A DNA stretch of 30,952 bases from Bacteroidales bacterium UBA7009 (GCA_002449665.1 DJXH01000038.1:1-30952); one strand, 5' to 3'. Shown: positions 15,239 through 23,762, counted from the first letter of the stretch. A program made the numbers and translations. Notes: a model not told the origin generated them from the sequence alone.

Positions 15239-16744
15239 TTATCTTACCTCAGAGCCTTGGGCGTTGTAGGTCTTGCCGTTATGCTCAATCAGCAGCACAC
15301 CGCTGCTAATCATCTTGTTGCCGTTTTTGGCATCTGCTGCAACTTCATCTATAGCATTTTGCACATCTTCCTCTTCGTTGCTAACAGTGGTGGCAGATAC
15401 TTGATACGAAACAATAGTCTTAGTGTCGTCTTTGGCAACTATGGTAACAGTGTAGTGTTTGCCAGTTTCCAAGCCTCTGATAGTCAAGCCCAAACCATCA
15501 ATGTATTCTTCCTCAACTGTTTGTTGCCAACGGGCGGGAGCGCGCTTGGTGTATGAGACCACTTGTCGGTCAGTATTGATAGTGATTTCATATTCGAGGC
15601 TGCCGTCTTCTGCTGTAAGTGTGATGACGAAGTATTTGGCACCTTCCACTTCGGGCCAAGTAACGAGAAGGCTGCTTTCCGATTGTGGTTGGGCAGAAGC
15701 ATCTTCGGTGGTCAGTAGTTCGGTCGAGACATTGAGGTTGCATATTTGGTGTTTGCTCCAATCGGCGTTGGCGTTGAAACGGTCAGCCATATAAAACCAC
15801 ACATAGACATATCGTTTCATATCTTCTACAACGGGCAGAGCTTCCTCGCCCATTGCGGGTACAGTGATTGCGGCGCATACGATCGTTTCTAATTTGCTGG
15901 TCATGCCGAAGGCGTAGTCGCCAATCGACTCTAATGAGGCAGGCAGATAAGCCATCTCAAGATTGACGAAGTATCCGAAAGACCTTGCTCCGATATGAGT
16001 TATTCCTTCTGATACTACCAATTCTTTAATTTCTGCCACATATTGAGCCCATGGTTCTTCCATAACCGACTCCAAGTCTGGCATTGCGCCTTCACCTATT
16101 ATTGTCAGTTTGCCGTGGCGAGACAGTTTCCATTGGAACTCGTTGTTATTGCCGAACGTCCCTTCTGACATCGGCGGGAGAGAGCATATATGGAACGCTC
16201 CGTAGCCCGCTTCCATAAAACTGCGGATACTCTCATCGTCAATATACAGTTTAACCAAAACTGGGTTGAAGCCGTATAGTTGTTCTGTTGTTCTCTCGAA
16301 GATACGATTGTCGGTGTCGGGTGCATTTTCCGATTGGAAGACGAGTGTTCTGAGCGATGTGCATCCGTAAAATGGCAATTGCACGACTACATCTTCTGCA
16401 ACTTCGTCAGAGGAAAAGCCCATTACGCTTAATGTGGAAGGGAAAGATATGCGTGTGAGGTTTTTGCACATCATAAATGCGCCGGTGCCTATTTCGGACA
16501 CGCCTTCTTCTACAATAACTTCTATGATCTCATCTTTAGCGATGAAGGGGGACAAGATGGGATTAGAAATTTTCAACTCGCCGCCCCACTCGGGTGCATC
16601 ATCTGCGCTTGTGATCACCAACTGACCTGTTTGAGCGTTGAAAGTCCAATCGCAGGTTCCAAGTTTGCCGCTGCTTGCCAACTGAGCAACTGCCGGCAAC
16701 ACAAACAGAGCCGAAAGGACAAATAAAGAGAATAACTTTTTCAT
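15239..16744 (-). CDS. LRR_5 plus fibronectin-III secreted protein with shared tail (501 aa)
   Basis: Signal peptide MKKLFSLFVLSALFVLPAVAQ. Next comes a module related to the neighbours' opening domain but without the CGDN motif (GTCDWTFNAQTGQLVI), BspA-type LRR_5 repeats (EIGTGAFMMCKNLTRISFPSTL; ITHIGARSFGYFVNLEMAYLPASLESIGDYAFG), and a fibronectin type III-like domain at about 345-465 (LLVTWPEVEGAKYFVITL ... RGLETGKHYTVTIVAKD). The linker QNAIDEVAADAKNGNK leads to the tail MISSGVLLIEHNGKTYNAQGSEVR. Predicted exported surface protein; ligand unknown. It is bracketed by terminators on both sides (16796-16855 upstream and 15174-15209 downstream), so it is probably transcribed alone. I found no full-consensus promoter; the best candidate is TTAGATTTTG near 16775. 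Confidence 0.88.
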   Translation of the reverse strand: MKKLFSLFVLSALFVLPAVAQLASSGKLGTCDWTFNAQTGQLVITSADDAPEWGGELKISNPILSPFIAKDEIIEVIVEEGVSEIGTGAFMMCKNLTRISFPSTLSVMGFSSDEVAEDVVVQLPFYGCTSLRTLVFQSENAPDTDNRIFERTTEQLYGFNPVLVKLYIDDESIRSFMEAGYGAFHICSLPPMSEGTFGNNNEFQWKLSRHGKLTIIGEGAMPDLESVMEEPWAQYVAEIKELVVSEGITHIGARSFGYFVNLEMAYLPASLESIGDYAFGMTSKLETIVCAAITVPAMGEEALPVVEDMKRYVYVWFYMADRFNANADWSKHQICNLNVSTELLTTEDASAQPQSESSLLVTWPEVEGAKYFVITLTAEDGSLEYEITINTDRQVVSYTKRAPARWQQTVEEEYIDGLGLTIRGLETGKHYTVTIVAKDDTKTIVSYQVSATTVSNEEEDVQNAIDEVAADAKNGNKMISSGVLLIEHNGKTYNAQGSEVR

Positions 16745-16795
16745 AAGATTAAATTTTTGATATTTAGACGATTAAGCAAAATCTAATATATAAAT

Positions 16796-16855
16796 ATTTT
16801 CCTTATTCCGCCCGAAACGCCCTAAAAACACCGTTTCGGGCGAAATAAGGAAAAT
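16796..16855 (-). terminator. Long hairpin terminator, near-perfect 24-bp stem
   Basis: Arms 16796-16819 and 16832-16855: 12 bp (ATTTTCCTTATT/AATAAGGAAAAT), one mismatch, then 11 bp (CGCCCGAAACG/CGTTTCGGGCG), with a 12-nt loop. It begins 9 nt past the stop of the 938-aa LRR gene. The stem is A/T-rich at its base and nearly symmetric, so it could work in both directions. Confidence 0.8.
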
Positions 16856-16864
16856 CATACAAGA

Positions 16865-19681
16865 TTATCTTACTCTTTGTCCTTGCATATTATAGACAGA
16901 GCCGTTAGGCAGGATAAGATAGATACATTCATCGATGAACACTTTGCGGCTTGTGGTATTGCCGGTGTTTTCAAGTTGGTCTATTATCACAACATCCTCA
17001 ATGCCGTCTGCTATAGGTGCGAAGATGGCTCCGATGGTGCAGTCGGAATTGACTGTCAGTCCGTTATCCGCATCGTAGTTATGCCACTTAACAAGGTAGT
17101 AGCCGTCATCGGGTATGACAGCGAAATGCAATGTTGTTCCGGCAGGCACATTGTTGAGATCAACATCCTCTTGGCAGATGATTTGTCCGTGTTCGGCGGA
17201 CAGGACGGTAACGGTATAGGTATCGGCAAGGTCAGCCACGATACGGAATTTTTTCCAATAGGTGTTGGCCTTGTATGCATTGACACCCATCGACTTGAGA
17301 ACATGCAGAGTAGCCATATTGTCAGCAACAACTTTCCAATCGAACGCTTCTGCGTCAATATCCGGCACCTGTTGGGCTCTGCAATAGACATGCTCAATGT
17401 TGTAGAGGCGATTGAACGATTTGCCTACATGCTGCATATTCGCGCCGAGTGTGATAGAGGTTACGCCACCTTCCAACACATAGCGGTCGTTAGGCATGAG
17501 GTTGTCCATAGTATTGACAAAGTCGGACGAGATCCTCACGGACGAGATATAGGGCATCCAAGGATCAATGGGATTATACAGATAGTCGTTTGCATCCTGC
17601 CATTCGGACATCTGTGCTACACCTTCTTCCTCGGGCACAATATTGAGTTCGCCGTTGAGACCAATCAACCACCACGACTGTGGCTCAGCGTTATAGAGTG
17701 AACCCATCGGCATAAGTTGGTAGTCGTCGTCTTCTACTATTTGCATATACTTCCACGGGCTATAATGACTGAACACTTCGACAGCGAAGGATGGTACATG
17801 CAGCGTGATGCCGGAGGCTTGGAAGCCGGAGAATTCACTTTCTACGCCGGAGTAGTTGCGCACACCCGGGCTGGGACTGCAATAGTAGATGTCTGTAAGA
17901 TTGGTACCTTTGAAGGCATTGTCCTCAAAACTTCTCACACTGTATGTCAGAAGCACTGTGGTCAAAGCGGGACAGTTGTTAAACAAATTGGCAGGAATGA
18001 CACGAGAGCCTAATTGCACTTCTTTCAGGTTTCTGCACCCTTGGAACGCTCCTTGCTCAATGTCGGCAAGCGTGGCTATCCTCTCTACGCCTGACCCCGA
18101 GAATGCATAAGAGCCAATCTTACTTACAAATAATACATTTATCTTATGCAAACCTACGCAGTTTTTGAAAGTGTTTGAACCTATTCTGTCCAAGCCGGAA
18201 GGCAGTTGGATGTCGGTGAGGTTGTTACATCCTTCGAAAGTACCGTCCAACTCTACCAAGTTGTCGGGCAATTTAACCTTTTGTAAAGATGTAAAATCTT
18301 TGAATATGGCACCTAAAGATGTGATGTCGCCATATATTACGATGGAACTAACCTTATTCTTGTACTGACTGAGTGCCGAGGCTGTTTGTGAGGCATTTTT
18401 GGTATGGTCTTGGGCGAAGCAAGACAAAGTACCGTCACCTTGAAGTACGAAATAACTATCGTAGAATGTACCGGCAGCCATGATATCACTATAACCGACA
18501 ACATTACCCTCCATTGTGAACTTAAATTGTTTCCAGTAGTCGGCTTGGACATAGTCTGTTATGTCTGCAGAGGGGACGTGGACGGTTACCTTGCTTTGGT
18601 CCAACCCTTGGAAGGTCTTGGCGGTGACAGTAGGCGGTGTCCAACTGTCTTTAAGCCATATCTCGCGCAGGTTGTCGCAGCCGTAGAAAACGGACTGACC
18701 CAATGTCTCAAGACCGGCATCAAAGGCAATGGCATCGAGCGACTTGCACTCGCTGAACGCACCGTCGCCCACCGAGGTGACAGAGAGAATCAACAGGTGC
18801 TTTAGGTTGGTGCAGCCGTCAAAGGCATACTTGCCGACGCGTCCGATGATTTGGAAATCCACGCGCTCCAACTTGTCCATATCGCTGAACCAGTAGTCGC
18901 CTACGGCATTGATAGTAACATTGGGGGCAGCCTTGACGGCGATAATCATCACGCGATAGTTATGCCAGGGCACTTCTTTGGCAGAGCCGTATGCCACCAC
19001 AGGCATAGAGGTGAGGGTGAGCACACCTTTTTCATCAATCGTCCATCCGGGACCGGAAACAGGCAAGGTATATTCGGCTTCTACATTGTATTTTGCCCAT
19101 ACACCTTTTTTATAAGACGACAGATATGCAGGCATCGTATGGATTGTTATATTGCTCGCATTCGACTTGGCGAACGGGTCTTGTCCTTTGGTGTCGGGCG
19201 GAGTATTGTAGATATAGAAATGTTCGAGATTGGCGCACCCTTCTAAAGCATCCGCTTCTATCGTCTTGAGAGCCACAAAGCGGACAGATTTCAGACCCGA
19301 ATAATAGAGTGCCCTATCGCCCAATGTTTGGCAGGCGGAGAGGTCGAGGTATTTCAGATTCTTGCAGCGGTAAAAGGCACGATTACCCAACTCGGTAACA
19401 CTGCGGGTAGAAGAGATAGAGCGAAGCGACTCGCAGTTCTCAAACGCTCCTTCACCTATTTCTTCAAGTGCATCATCTTCGATAATCACTTCCTCTAACT
19501 TCGTAAAATTGCTGAATGTCCCTTTTTCTATTCCCTTTACGCCAATCATTCGGATGGTCTTAATATCTTCGTTCTTGCCATTGGTCAAGAGATTACTAAA
19601 ATCTTCCTTCTCAAGTCGCCAATAGTTCATTCCGTTTACGACAATTTCGGTAGAACTGCGCAAATACCAGTAGAATTGCAC
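16865..19681 (-). CDS. LRR_5 protein with shared tail, 5'-truncated (no signal peptide)
   Basis: Open for 938 codons from a GTG at 19681; the first in-frame ATG is at 19630 (MNYWRLEKEDF). It has many BspA-type LRR_5 repeats in two blocks (IGEGAFENCESLRSI, LGNRAFYRCKNLKYLDLS, VGKYAFDGCTNLKHLLI, IGSNTFKNCVGLHKINV), a divergent InlB-like domain at about 822-890 (VPAGTTLHFAVIPDDGYYLVKWHNY), a GIEDV linker and the tail KVFIDECIYLILPNG...YNMQGQRVR. Unlike every intact tail-bearing neighbour, it starts with no signal peptide. The same frame stays open upstream to a stop near 19800 with no ATG. The DNA just upstream encodes the first 34 residues of an unrelated ATPase in another frame. I infer loss of the original 5' end by a deletion that joined two genes. 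If expressed, the product should stay in the cytoplasm. Confidence 0.75.
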   Translation of the reverse strand: MQFYWYLRSSTEIVVNGMNYWRLEKEDFSNLLTNGKNEDIKTIRMIGVKGIEKGTFSNFTKLEEVIIEDDALEEIGEGAFENCESLRSISSTRSVTELGNRAFYRCKNLKYLDLSACQTLGDRALYYSGLKSVRFVALKTIEADALEGCANLEHFYIYNTPPDTKGQDPFAKSNASNITIHTMPAYLSSYKKGVWAKYNVEAEYTLPVSGPGWTIDEKGVLTLTSMPVVAYGSAKEVPWHNYRVMIIAVKAAPNVTINAVGDYWFSDMDKLERVDFQIIGRVGKYAFDGCTNLKHLLILSVTSVGDGAFSECKSLDAIAFDAGLETLGQSVFYGCDNLREIWLKDSWTPPTVTAKTFQGLDQSKVTVHVPSADITDYVQADYWKQFKFTMEGNVVGYSDIMAAGTFYDSYFVLQGDGTLSCFAQDHTKNASQTASALSQYKNKVSSIVIYGDITSLGAIFKDFTSLQKVKLPDNLVELDGTFEGCNNLTDIQLPSGLDRIGSNTFKNCVGLHKINVLFVSKIGSYAFSGSGVERIATLADIEQGAFQGCRNLKEVQLGSRVIPANLFNNCPALTTVLLTYSVRSFEDNAFKGTNLTDIYYCSPSPGVRNYSGVESEFSGFQASGITLHVPSFAVEVFSHYSPWKYMQIVEDDDYQLMPMGSLYNAEPQSWWLIGLNGELNIVPEEEGVAQMSEWQDANDYLYNPIDPWMPYISSVRISSDFVNTMDNLMPNDRYVLEGGVTSITLGANMQHVGKSFNRLYNIEHVYCRAQQVPDIDAEAFDWKVVADNMATLHVLKSMGVNAYKANTYWKKFRIVADLADTYTVTVLSAEHGQIICQEDVDLNNVPAGTTLHFAVIPDDGYYLVKWHNYDADNGLTVNSDCTIGAIFAPIADGIEDVVIIDQLENTGNTTSRKVFIDECIYLILPNGSVYNMQGQRVR

Positions 19682-19767
19682 AAAAATGGTTGACGAACTA
19701 ACCCATGATGTAAAACCCGGACAGAAATGTTCGCTTTCACTATAATTGATTTTTCCCCATTGGTCTT

Positions 19768-19869
19768 TTTGCCGACACGTCGTCTTCCATAAAGTGCCAC
19801 AAACTCAGATTGGCTACTTGCATAAAGTTGCAATAACTGCTTTTGTTCTTTTTCTCGTCCAATTAACAT
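19768..19869 (-). pseudogene. 5' fragment of a second AAA ATPase (cut at Walker A)
   Basis: The ATG at 19869 opens MLIGREKEQKQLLQL... and reaches FVALYGRRRVGK, the typical N-terminus and Walker A start of the DUF234-type AAA ATPases of Bacteroidota and archaea. Similarity ends at the lysine of GRRRVGK(T). The frame then runs 43 more unrelated residues to a stop at 19636, overlapping the start of the LRR frame. Intact homologues are several hundred residues long. It keeps its own consensus promoter (19896-19926). It belongs to a different ATPase family from the intact gene at 13695. Confidence 0.75.
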
Positions 19870-19895
19870 ATAATTTTCATTTGATAAAGGTGCTG

Positions 19896-19926
19896 CAAAG
19901 GTAGTATTTAATTTTTACATACTCAA
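19896..19926 (-). promoter_or_regulatory. Promoter of the ATPase fragment / truncated LRR gene
   Basis: Minus strand TTG (19924-19926), exactly 20 nt, TACCTTTG (19896-19903), then CAGCA. The -33 triplet lies inside the first copy of the TCAACTAAAT motif (19923-19932), so a protein bound there would block the promoter. Predicted start is near 19889, 20 nt before the ATPase ATG. Confidence 0.7.
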
Positions 19927-20032
19927 CTAAATCTCTATTTATTTTTGCGATTTGGTTGAATATAATGGTTATTTTAGGCATTTATAACACTATTTTCAAC
20001 CAAATCGCATTTTTTAGAGTACATTTAGTTGA
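19923..20032. repeat. Nested inverted repeat, four copies of TCAACYAAAT
   Basis: Outer arms TCAACTAAAT (19923-19932) and ATTTAGTTGA (20023-20032); inner arms TGCGATTTGGTTGAA (19946-19960) and TTCAACCAAATCGCA (19995-20009), 15 bp perfect. The distance from outer to inner arm is 13 nt on both sides. Read as sites, TCAACYAAAT occurs as two inverted pairs, 19923/19950-19959 and 19996-20005/20023, each with a 17-nt centre. It overlaps the -33 box of the ATPase-fragment promoter and abuts the stop codon of the next gene. It could be a double operator, a small palindromic element or a transcript-end structure. Confidence 0.85.
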
Positions 20033-20914
20033 CTATCTCAGTCTCTTCCCTTGCATGTCGAAGCAGCGGCCGTCGGGCAGGACAAGATAGATGGTGCCAT
20101 CCACGAGGACTTTTTGGGGTTGTGCGGGCGAAGACGACCGTGCTCCAAGCACTTCTTCAATGCCTGTGCCGGCGACATTGACAATCTCCAAAGAGCCGGT
20201 AACGGGCTGTCCTGTAGTTACATCGGCGAAGGTTTTGGTATCATCGTTCCACGCGCTTTCGGGGCTGATAGCAGGCGAGCCGAGGACATCCACTTTGTAA
20301 AGTCCATCAAAAACTGTTTGCGGGTTATTGTCAGTGCCGGCTGTAATAGAAAGATTGGTATCTTGCGTGATAGTCAAATAGGCTTCAGCATTTTCGTCTG
20401 AGCCTTTTGTGGCTTTTACTCCAATCCCGCCGCAGGTTACATCCACAATCAGCGTTTTATGCAAACCGAGATAACCGAAGTTCAATTCTGTGTAGCCTTG
20501 CATAAAAAAGCCGTTATTGGAGGCATTGACGGTGAGGCTGGCACCTTCCGATTCGGGCATAATAAACACATAAGCCACTTCGTCTTCTGCTGTGTATATA
20601 AACATACCATCGCCACGTCGGGCAGTAAGTGAGCAAGAGCCTGTTATACGAATATCAAGTTCGCTCATTTCGGCCGTACTCATAAACTGAATAGCACTTT
20701 GATCCATACGATCTGCCACAATATGTGCATTGTTAAGATAGAGAACACCGCAACTGCTGTTATTCTCGTCCAAAGCAAATAAAACGCCTTCTTGAATGGC
20801 TTATTTGTTTTCGTCGGTTACTTGCACGCCGCCTACATAGATTTGGTAGGATTTGGCTTGTACCGTAAACACCACTGCTACTACGAGCAACAAAAAGAGG
20901 AAAGATTTTTTATG
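20033..20914 (-). pseudogene. Broken paralogue of the 285-aa secreted protein, tail intact
   Basis: Paralogue of the gene at 22905-23762 with two disabling lesions. The codon before the signal peptide (KKSFLFLLLVVAVVFTVQA) reads CAT at 20912-20914 where the paralogue has ATG; ATAAAAAA in place of ATGAAAAAA suggests loss of one G. An in-frame TAA at 20801-20803 interrupts VTDENK*AIQEG, where the paralogue has VTDANKNAIQEG. After the stop the frame is open for 246 codons from a TTG at 20773 and keeps similarity throughout (ITGSCSLTARRGDGMFIYT, NNGFFMQGYTELNFG), the TGIEEV linker and the tail KVLVDGTIYLVLPDG...FDMQGKRLR. A product from the TTG would lack a signal peptide. It lies 22 nt downstream of the lipoprotein gene. 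Confidence 0.8.
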
Positions 20915-20936
20915 GTAAAAACAATTTAATGTGTTA

Positions 20937-21353
20937 TTATTCTCTTTCAATTTGCGGAGCCTCCTCCCGAATCATGGAGTTGCGGTGGATGCACTGTAGT
21001 TTGACATCGTGTTCGGGCATAACAAAGCGTATGATATAACCTTTGCCGCTATGATAATCAGGGTTGAAATACTCGCCGTCCAAAAGGAAAGTATAGTCGG
21101 TATCTGTGGCTATCATATAGAAATATAGCACCACCTCTTCTCCTGCACGGTATTTGTCTTTGGGCTGCGTACCGTATATGTTGCCGTATTGTGTTCTTCC
21201 TTTGGTTTTATCGGTATGCCCTTTGGCTATCTCGGTGCAATAGAAATCTTTTTGACCGGAGAAATCAATCTTATATAGGGCTTTTTTGCCGGTAGCGCAA
21301 CCGGCAGTAGCAATAGTAAGAGCCATAAGCAGGATTTTTATTATTTTATTCAT
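20937..21353 (-). CDS. Small lipoprotein of unknown function (138 aa)
   Basis: Lipoprotein signal peptide MNKIIKILLMALTIATAGC with lipid-bearing Cys19, then a compact acidic/basic beta-rich domain of about 115 residues. Visible features are KIDFSGQKDFYCTEIAKGHTDKT, a Gly/Asp/Tyr-rich centre (YGNIYGTQPKDKYRAGEEVVLYFYMIATDTDY) and FVMPEHDVKLQCIHRNS. The phrase 'MPEHDV' after a beta-hairpin recalls the end of InlB-like and Ig-like domains. Two cysteines remain in the mature domain. It does not carry the shared C-terminal tail. Probably anchored in the periplasm or outer membrane. It sits between the 436-aa gene, separated by a hairpin, and the broken paralogue 22 nt downstream. No function can be assigned. 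Confidence 0.75.
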   Translation of the reverse strand: MNKIIKILLMALTIATAGCATGKKALYKIDFSGQKDFYCTEIAKGHTDKTKGRTQYGNIYGTQPKDKYRAGEEVVLYFYMIATDTDYTFLLDGEYFNPDYHSGKGYIIRFVMPEHDVKLQCIHRNSMIREEAPQIERE

Positions 21354-21390
21354 TGTTATTCAGTGCGGTATAAAATACAGTATATATAGC

Positions 21391-21420
21391 AGCCTTGCGG
21401 GAATCCGATCCCGCAAGGCT
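21391..21420 (-). terminator. Hairpin after the 436-aa OB-fold gene
   Basis: Perfect 12-bp GC-rich arms AGCCTTGCGGGA (21391-21402) and TCCCGCAAGGCT (21409-21420), 6-nt loop, 16 nt past the stop. On the minus strand it is followed by GCTATATATACTG, not a clean T-run. The design resembles the tRNA-Cys/sufB hairpin. Confidence 0.65.
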
Positions 21421-21436
21421 GAAAAAGAGCAGTGAT

Positions 21437-22747
21437 TTATTTCACTCTGCTTCCTAACATATTATACAATTTACCATCAGGCAAACTTATATATATCGTG
21501 CCGCCCATTAAGAATTTTTGAGCAACGGGCGAGGACGACTGCGCTCCAAACACTTCCTCGATACCGGTTCCGGTGGATCTGAATACTGCCTTGAAAGGGA
21601 AGACATGCTGATTCTCAATCATATTCATCTGTATCCAAAGAGTCAAATCATCATAATTAAATGTTGCGGTAGGCATCTGCAATTTCTCCAAAAGAGCACA
21701 TTGTGCACGGAATAGTTCTTCTGACATACCATTATCCTCCAAAAACTCTTGCAAATCTTCACCCGTTAGGTCTTTTACTTGATTATATGTCGCAAGCATC
21801 GTTTCTGCCACATCCAAGTCTGTGGCTTCAGAGGGACGGGTAGGATCTACGAGCAGCGTATATATCCACATAACGAACTCATAACCTTCAGCGGGAGTGG
21901 CAGAAAGAGTAAACTCAACATCAGTCATATCCATAAGCGTAAACTCATACATACCCGATACTGCGGCCTCACCTTTGTCGGCATCAGCAGATACGCGGAC
22001 GATAAAAGGATCAATGGGAGTGTTGGTAACTATATATCCGCCTTTGATCTGGGCATTCTTGTTGTAGCGGCTCAAGCGGCCTGTTACATACACGAAGTCG
22101 CCTTCTTCAATAGGCATAACATTGCCGGCTTGGCTACGGATAGCATAACATTCCCATGCTTGGAAGACGGCACCGCCGTCTTGGGTGTCAGAGATATTAA
22201 CAGTGTATAATTCCTCATTTTCAGGATCTACGAATACAGACGTAGCGTATCCCTTTACGATGTACTTATCTTCTGTTTCAGTGTCGTGATAAGGGAGCAT
22301 AAGGCAATAGGCAGCAGCATCGGTAGCAGTCAACTCACTGCCGTACTCGGGCAGGTCGAGTTCGGGTATAACCTCGTCTATCAGTTCAACGGTAAACCCT
22401 GCATTCGTTTCCTTTACTCCTTGCCATACGCTCAATGTTGCATTGACAATACGCACTTTGGAGCCTATACCGATAGTATGGTCAACGCCTTCTACGCGCC
22501 ATGCCTCAAACACGGCTTCACCGCCCTGTTCGTCAGCCATCATAAACGACTGGTTCTCATATTTGTTCGTTTTGCAGTAAATATCCACCGTGGATACCAC
22601 ATAACCTTCGATACAATAAGTTCCCGGGTCGTTGGCTGCGGCCTTCGCAGCCGCTTGGGACGGTGTGATCACGGTTGTGCAATCGGCATAGGCTTGCAGC
22701 GAAAACAAGGCGCAAGCCAAAGAAAAAATAATGTAAAACCTTTTCAT
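21437..22747 (-). CDS. Secreted double OB-fold protein with shared tail (436 aa)
   Basis: Signal peptide MKRFYIIFSLACALFSLQAYA. Two similar OB-fold-like modules follow. The first is at about 25-128 (TVITPSQAAAKAAANDPGTYCIEGYVVSTV ... FMMADEQGGEAVFEAWRVEG ... IGSKVRIVNATLSVW). The second is at about 140-250 (ATDAAAYCLML ... KYIVKGYATSVFVD ... ISDTQDGGAVFQAWECYAI ... GDFVYVTGRLSRY). Such pairs occur in surface proteins of gut Bacteroidales related to the nucleic-acid-binding OB folds of secreted nucleases, but no nuclease residues are visible. An InlB-like domain follows at about 255-310 (EFTLSATPAEGYEFVMW), then a short helical insert, the TGIEEVFGAQSSSP linker and the tail KFLMGGTIYISLPDG...YNMLGSRVK. 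It probably shares a transcript with the 285-aa gene 157 nt upstream. Confidence 0.85.
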   Translation of the reverse strand: MKRFYIIFSLACALFSLQAYADCTTVITPSQAAAKAAANDPGTYCIEGYVVSTVDIYCKTNKYENQSFMMADEQGGEAVFEAWRVEGVDHTIGIGSKVRIVNATLSVWQGVKETNAGFTVELIDEVIPELDLPEYGSELTATDAAAYCLMLPYHDTETEDKYIVKGYATSVFVDPENEELYTVNISDTQDGGAVFQAWECYAIRSQAGNVMPIEEGDFVYVTGRLSRYNKNAQIKGGYIVTNTPIDPFIVRVSADADKGEAAVSGMYEFTLMDMTDVEFTLSATPAEGYEFVMWIYTLLVDPTRPSEATDLDVAETMLATYNQVKDLTGEDLQEFLEDNGMSEELFRAQCALLEKLQMPTATFNYDDLTLWIQMNMIENQHVFPFKAVFRSTGTGIEEVFGAQSSSPVAQKFLMGGTIYISLPDGKLYNMLGSRVK

Positions 22748-22904
22748 TGTTATATAATTTTAATCTTCAATAGTGATTTGGATGGTTTGTCGGTTTTCGT
22801 TTCCACTTTGCCGCCGGTGTTCATCTCAACAGCACAAGAAACTTTGTGCAGAAATTTTTCATAATGAGTGTTAGTTTAGCTATGTCTGATATATATCTCG
22901 AAGT

Positions 22905-22973
22905 TTACCGCACCTCTGCGCCTTGGGCGTTGTAGGCTTTGCCATCGCGGATGATGTATAGGATTCCGTCCAC
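22905..22973 (-). repeat. 3' tail cassette shared at DNA level with 23960-24028
   Basis: The first 69 nt from the stop codon inward match 23960-24028 at 59 positions without gaps by my hand alignment; the first 54 nt match at 48. The upstream parts of the two genes encode unrelated domains (beta-rich versus LRR_5), so the similarity is confined to the tail region and points to recent copying or gene conversion of the 3' end. Confidence 0.75.
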
Positions 22974-23762
22974 TATGTTTTTTTGTGCTTGTGCGAACGA
23001 GTACGACTGCGAAGCAAGCACCTCTTCAATGCCGGTGGTGGCGAAATTGATGATAGTCAGTTCGCCTGTAACGGGATTGGTAGAATCGGCAAGATAGAGT
23101 TCTTGTGCATCGCTATTCCACTCACATTCCGGGGTGATGGTCGGTGTGCCGAGTATTGAGAGGTCATATAGTCCAACGAAAATAGTTTGTGGTGTGTCGT
23201 CGTTGCCAGCCTTCATATAGAGGTTGGTATATGGTGAAATAGTAAGATATGCTTCGCCATTTGAGGCCTTTAAGCCTTCGTTACCGGCTGTTACATCAAT
23301 AATGAGTTTTTTCTTTAAGCCGAGCTCGCCAAAATTCAATTCGGAATCCCCCTGCATAAAGAAACCGTTTTTAGATACTTTGACAGTGAGGCGGGCATCG
23401 TCAGTTTCGGGTTTAATAAACACATACGCCAGTTCGTTTACATCAGTGTACATAAATAATCCGTATCCTCGTTGTGCGGTGAAAGAGCAAGAACCTGTGA
23501 TATGTATATCCAACTCACGCATAGCACTCGTTCCTTTGAAATCGATAGCACTGCCATCAATATTCGAGCTGACTATATTAGCGTTGTCAAGATAGAGATG
23601 ACCAACGTTTTCATCGTCAATGGAGAACGAAACGCCCTCTTGAATAGCATTCTTATTGGCATCGGTTACATGTACACCTCCCACATAAAGTTCGTAGGAT
23701 TTGGCTTGTGCCGTGAAGGCAGTTGCGGCTACGAGCAACAATAATAGTAAAGATTTTTTCAT
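22905..23762 (-). CDS. Secreted beta-rich (possible beta-helix) protein with shared tail (285 aa)
   Basis: Signal peptide MKKSLLLLLLVAATAFTAQA, then an opening segment KSYELYVGGVHVTDANKNAI followed by repeating short beta-strands (HLYLDNANI, ELDIHITGSCSF, AYVFIKPETDDARLTVKVSKNGFF, KLIIDVTAGNEGLKASNGEAYLTIS). The pattern of 'YxLyVgGvxVT' then 'LxLdNAxI' and strand-Gly repeats is common in Bacteroidales proteins annotated as carbohydrate-binding or right-handed beta-helix, but I cannot confirm either. The linker is TGIEEVLASQSYSFAQAQ and the tail is KNIVDGILYIIRDGKAYNAQGAEVR. It is the intact paralogue of the pseudogene at 20033-20914. Its promoter is at 23877-23908, with a leader of about 110 nt. 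The 3' end is nearly identical in DNA to that of the 453-aa gene upstream. Confidence 0.85.
   Translation of the reverse strand: MKKSLLLLLLVAATAFTAQAKSYELYVGGVHVTDANKNAIQEGVSFSIDDENVGHLYLDNANIVSSNIDGSAIDFKGTSAMRELDIHITGSCSFTAQRGYGLFMYTDVNELAYVFIKPETDDARLTVKVSKNGFFMQGDSELNFGELGLKKKLIIDVTAGNEGLKASNGEAYLTISPYTNLYMKAGNDDTPQTIFVGLYDLSILGTPTITPECEWNSDAQELYLADSTNPVTGELTIINFATTGIEEVLASQSYSFAQAQKNIVDGILYIIRDGKAYNAQGAEVR

Noticed and set aside
22750..22862. Two tiny overlapping frames (13 and 24 codons) before the 436-aa gene, with a 6-bp hairpin GCACAA/TTGTGC at 22832-22849
   Set aside because: An ATGA overlap and a position 2 nt before the next start are suggestive of a leader peptide, but there is no promoter, no recognisable sequence and frames this short arise by chance.
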